This document shows, piece after piece, positions 44,209 through 45,351 of a stretch of DNA of 45,351 bases (positions within the stretch are counted from its first letter, which is position 1; each line of letters starts with the position of its first letter). The stretch lies in the NCBI RefSeq assembly GCF_017744115.1, contig NZ_JAGHQW010000047.1:1-45351 (forward strand), written 5' to 3'. Origin of the DNA: Salinisphaera sp. G21_0. Its GTDB lineage: Bacteria > Pseudomonadota > Gammaproteobacteria > Pseudomonadales > Endozoicomonadaceae. The position numbers and the translations under genes were made by a program. Below the pieces are notes generated by a model, which had not been told where the DNA came from, made no database searches, and saw nothing but the letters and a program-made list of their open reading frames with translations.

Positions 44209-44235
44209 TAATACTGGTATTACAATACCGGTATT
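44209..44235. promoter_or_regulatory. Two tandem palindromic operators ahead of the KfrA-like gene
   Basis: TAATACTGGTATTA (44209-44222, one mismatched central pair) is followed by AATACCGGTATT (44224-44235, perfect). Both share the AATAC-GGTATT core and lie 34-60 bp before ATG 44269. Plasmid KfrA proteins repress their own promoters through nearby repeats, so autoregulation is the simplest reading. Confidence 0.65.
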
Positions 44236-44268
44236 ATTGGTTCTATATTTTGGAATACTACAGCGAAT

Positions 44269-45348
44269 ATGAAGAACTCAGAGCAGGACAAAGTCAGAAG
44301 GCAGCACATTTTCAGCATTCTTGATGACTTGAAAGAGAAAGGTGAGAGAATTAACGCCGACAAAGTCGCCCGCATCGGGAAAATGGGAAAGCAGACCGTA
44401 CTGCCTTATTACAATGAATGGCGATATCTAGGGGCTATTGGTGAAGCCGAAGAGCTTGAATTGCCGGATGATCTGGTCAGAGGCCTGAAAAGAGGCATTG
44501 CCCAGTGGAAGCATCAATTGTCCGAGGACCAGCGGAATTTTGAAGAGTCTGCAAACCAGGAGATCGATGAACTAAAAGAAAGCCTGAGTCAGCTTTTAGA
44601 AAAGAATAGCCAGCTATCTCACAACAACTCTGAACTTCAGGACCAGGTTCAGCATATCAGTGCAGAGCTCGAGGCAACGAAGCTCACTTTGCAACAAAGA
44701 ACTCAGAACCTGAAAGAACTGGAGTCACTGCTGAAATCAGAACAGAGACAAACTGAACAACTACAATCTGCTGCTGCTGAGCAAAAAGCCCTTCATCTTC
44801 AGGCCATCAGCAACCTGGAGAAGCAGATGGATCAACGGAGCCAGGAGCAACTGAATCACTGGATTGGCGTGGTCGATGATGAGCGAAGGTTAAAGCAGGG
44901 ATTGGAAAAGAAGATAAGCAACCAGCTCCAGGAACAGCAGGAGTTGAAAAAACATAATCTGGAGCTGCAAAGCCGATTGGACAGCAAGTCGAAGGCATAT
45001 ATTCAGGTTTGCGAAGAAAGAAACAATCTGTCTTCAGAGAAAAGCAAGACAGAAGCCACGGTTCAGCTTGCTAATCAGCTAATGGTGCTACTGGACAGTG
45101 ATCAGGGTAATCTACTAGGTGCGGTGCGTAGCCTTCTGGCTGGAGCCAGGGAATCTCATATGATGCAAGAGCAATACAGGACCGCAATATCAGATAAAGA
45201 AAAGCTGGAGAGTCGGCTGCTGGAAACGGAAGAGCGACTTGATGAAATCGGCAATCTTCGGCTTGAACTTGAAAGAGCCCGCGGTATTGCCGAGGCTTTT
45301 GAAAAAGCGTTGTCAAAAAAAACCGATACTCCTGAGGTAACGCAGTGA
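44269..45348 (+). CDS. KfrA-like DNA-binding protein with long coiled coil
   Basis: A 359-residue protein. The first ~75 residues form a KfrA_N-type helix-turn-helix domain (IFSILDDLKEKGERINADKVARIGKMGKQTVLPYYNEWR; key part KMGKQTV). From about residue 85 to 350 it is an almost unbroken Gln/Glu/Lys/Leu-rich coiled coil (for example ELQDQVQHISAELEATK). In plasmids KfrA binds its own promoter and supports partition. Similar proteins accompany tyrosine recombinases in transposons (TnpT of Tn4651) and genomic islands, an equally good alternative here. ATG 44269 is weakly preceded by a ribosome site. The stop overlaps a likely next start. Confidence 0.8.
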   Translation: MKNSEQDKVRRQHIFSILDDLKEKGERINADKVARIGKMGKQTVLPYYNEWRYLGAIGEAEELELPDDLVRGLKRGIAQWKHQLSEDQRNFEESANQEIDELKESLSQLLEKNSQLSHNNSELQDQVQHISAELEATKLTLQQRTQNLKELESLLKSEQRQTEQLQSAAAEQKALHLQAISNLEKQMDQRSQEQLNHWIGVVDDERRLKQGLEKKISNQLQEQQELKKHNLELQSRLDSKSKAYIQVCEERNNLSSEKSKTEATVQLANQLMVLLDSDQGNLLGAVRSLLAGARESHMMQEQYRTAISDKEKLESRLLETEERLDEIGNLRLELERARGIAEAFEKALSKKTDTPEVTQ

Positions 45349-45351
45349 GCC
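45345..45351 (+). CDS. Probable start of a coupled downstream gene (cut by window edge)
   Basis: GTG at 45345-45347 overlaps the TGA stop of the KfrA-like gene (GTGA), with GAGG at 45334-45337 seven bases before it. Only two codons are visible, so the product is unknown. The overlap implies cotranslation with the KfrA-like protein. Confidence 0.4.

Overview
The window looks like a chromosomal segment of a marine, probably host-associated gammaproteobacterium. The best guess, by inference from gene content, is an Endozoicomonas-like member of the Oceanospirillales. The grounds are E. coli-like synteny (mltD-gloB-yafS-rnhA-dnaQ), a Pseudomonas-type minor pilin operon (fimT/fimU-pilV-pilW-pilX-pilY1-pilE), a CysI-type hemoprotein coupled to a DUF934 protein, and a eukaryote-like OTU cysteine protease. 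No rRNA, tRNA, CRISPR array or complete insertion sequence was seen.

Layout. 1-7191 (minus): a peptide ABC importer locus with yejE (cut by the window edge), yejB and three tandem yejA-like binding proteins, one with an unusual C-terminal membrane anchor. 7269-12962: mltD and gloB (minus), then yafS-like, rnhA, dnaQ and nudC (plus). 13125-19524 (minus): the complete type IV pilus minor pilin/PilY1 operon. 19672-24022: an SCP2 protein, sohB, the OTU protein and a CPA2 antiporter. 24034-26695: cysI-DUF934, a 29-residue membrane peptide gene and a DUF2970 gene. 26770-30364: two paralogous exported proteins of a family I do not recognise. 30494-35584: a KefB/C-like antiporter, a glutaredoxin-like protein, a FieF-like metal exporter, TatD and a MOSC protein. 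35590-36278: a mazEF-type toxin-antitoxin module with a readable promoter and operator. 36312-40526: an RND efflux pair. 40810-42961: a histidine-rich exported protein of unknown function and xthA. 42962-45351: a palindrome-rich, gene-poor stretch with a winged-helix protein and a KfrA-like coiled-coil DNA-binding protein, possibly the edge of a mobile or accessory region.

How the genes fit together. Most of the window is envelope and transport biology: oligopeptide import, peptidoglycan turnover, pilus assembly and adhesion, cation/proton antiport, metal export and multidrug efflux. It sits beside conserved housekeeping genes for replication and repair (rnhA, dnaQ, tatD, xthA), metabolite repair (gloB, nudC) and sulfur assimilation (cysI). 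The most unusual items are the OTU protein, which carries three PPxY motifs and a tandem-repeat proline-rich linker; the novel exported paralogue pair; the histidine-rich exported protein; the three yejA copies with one C-terminally anchored; and the operator-rich segment ahead of the KfrA-like gene.
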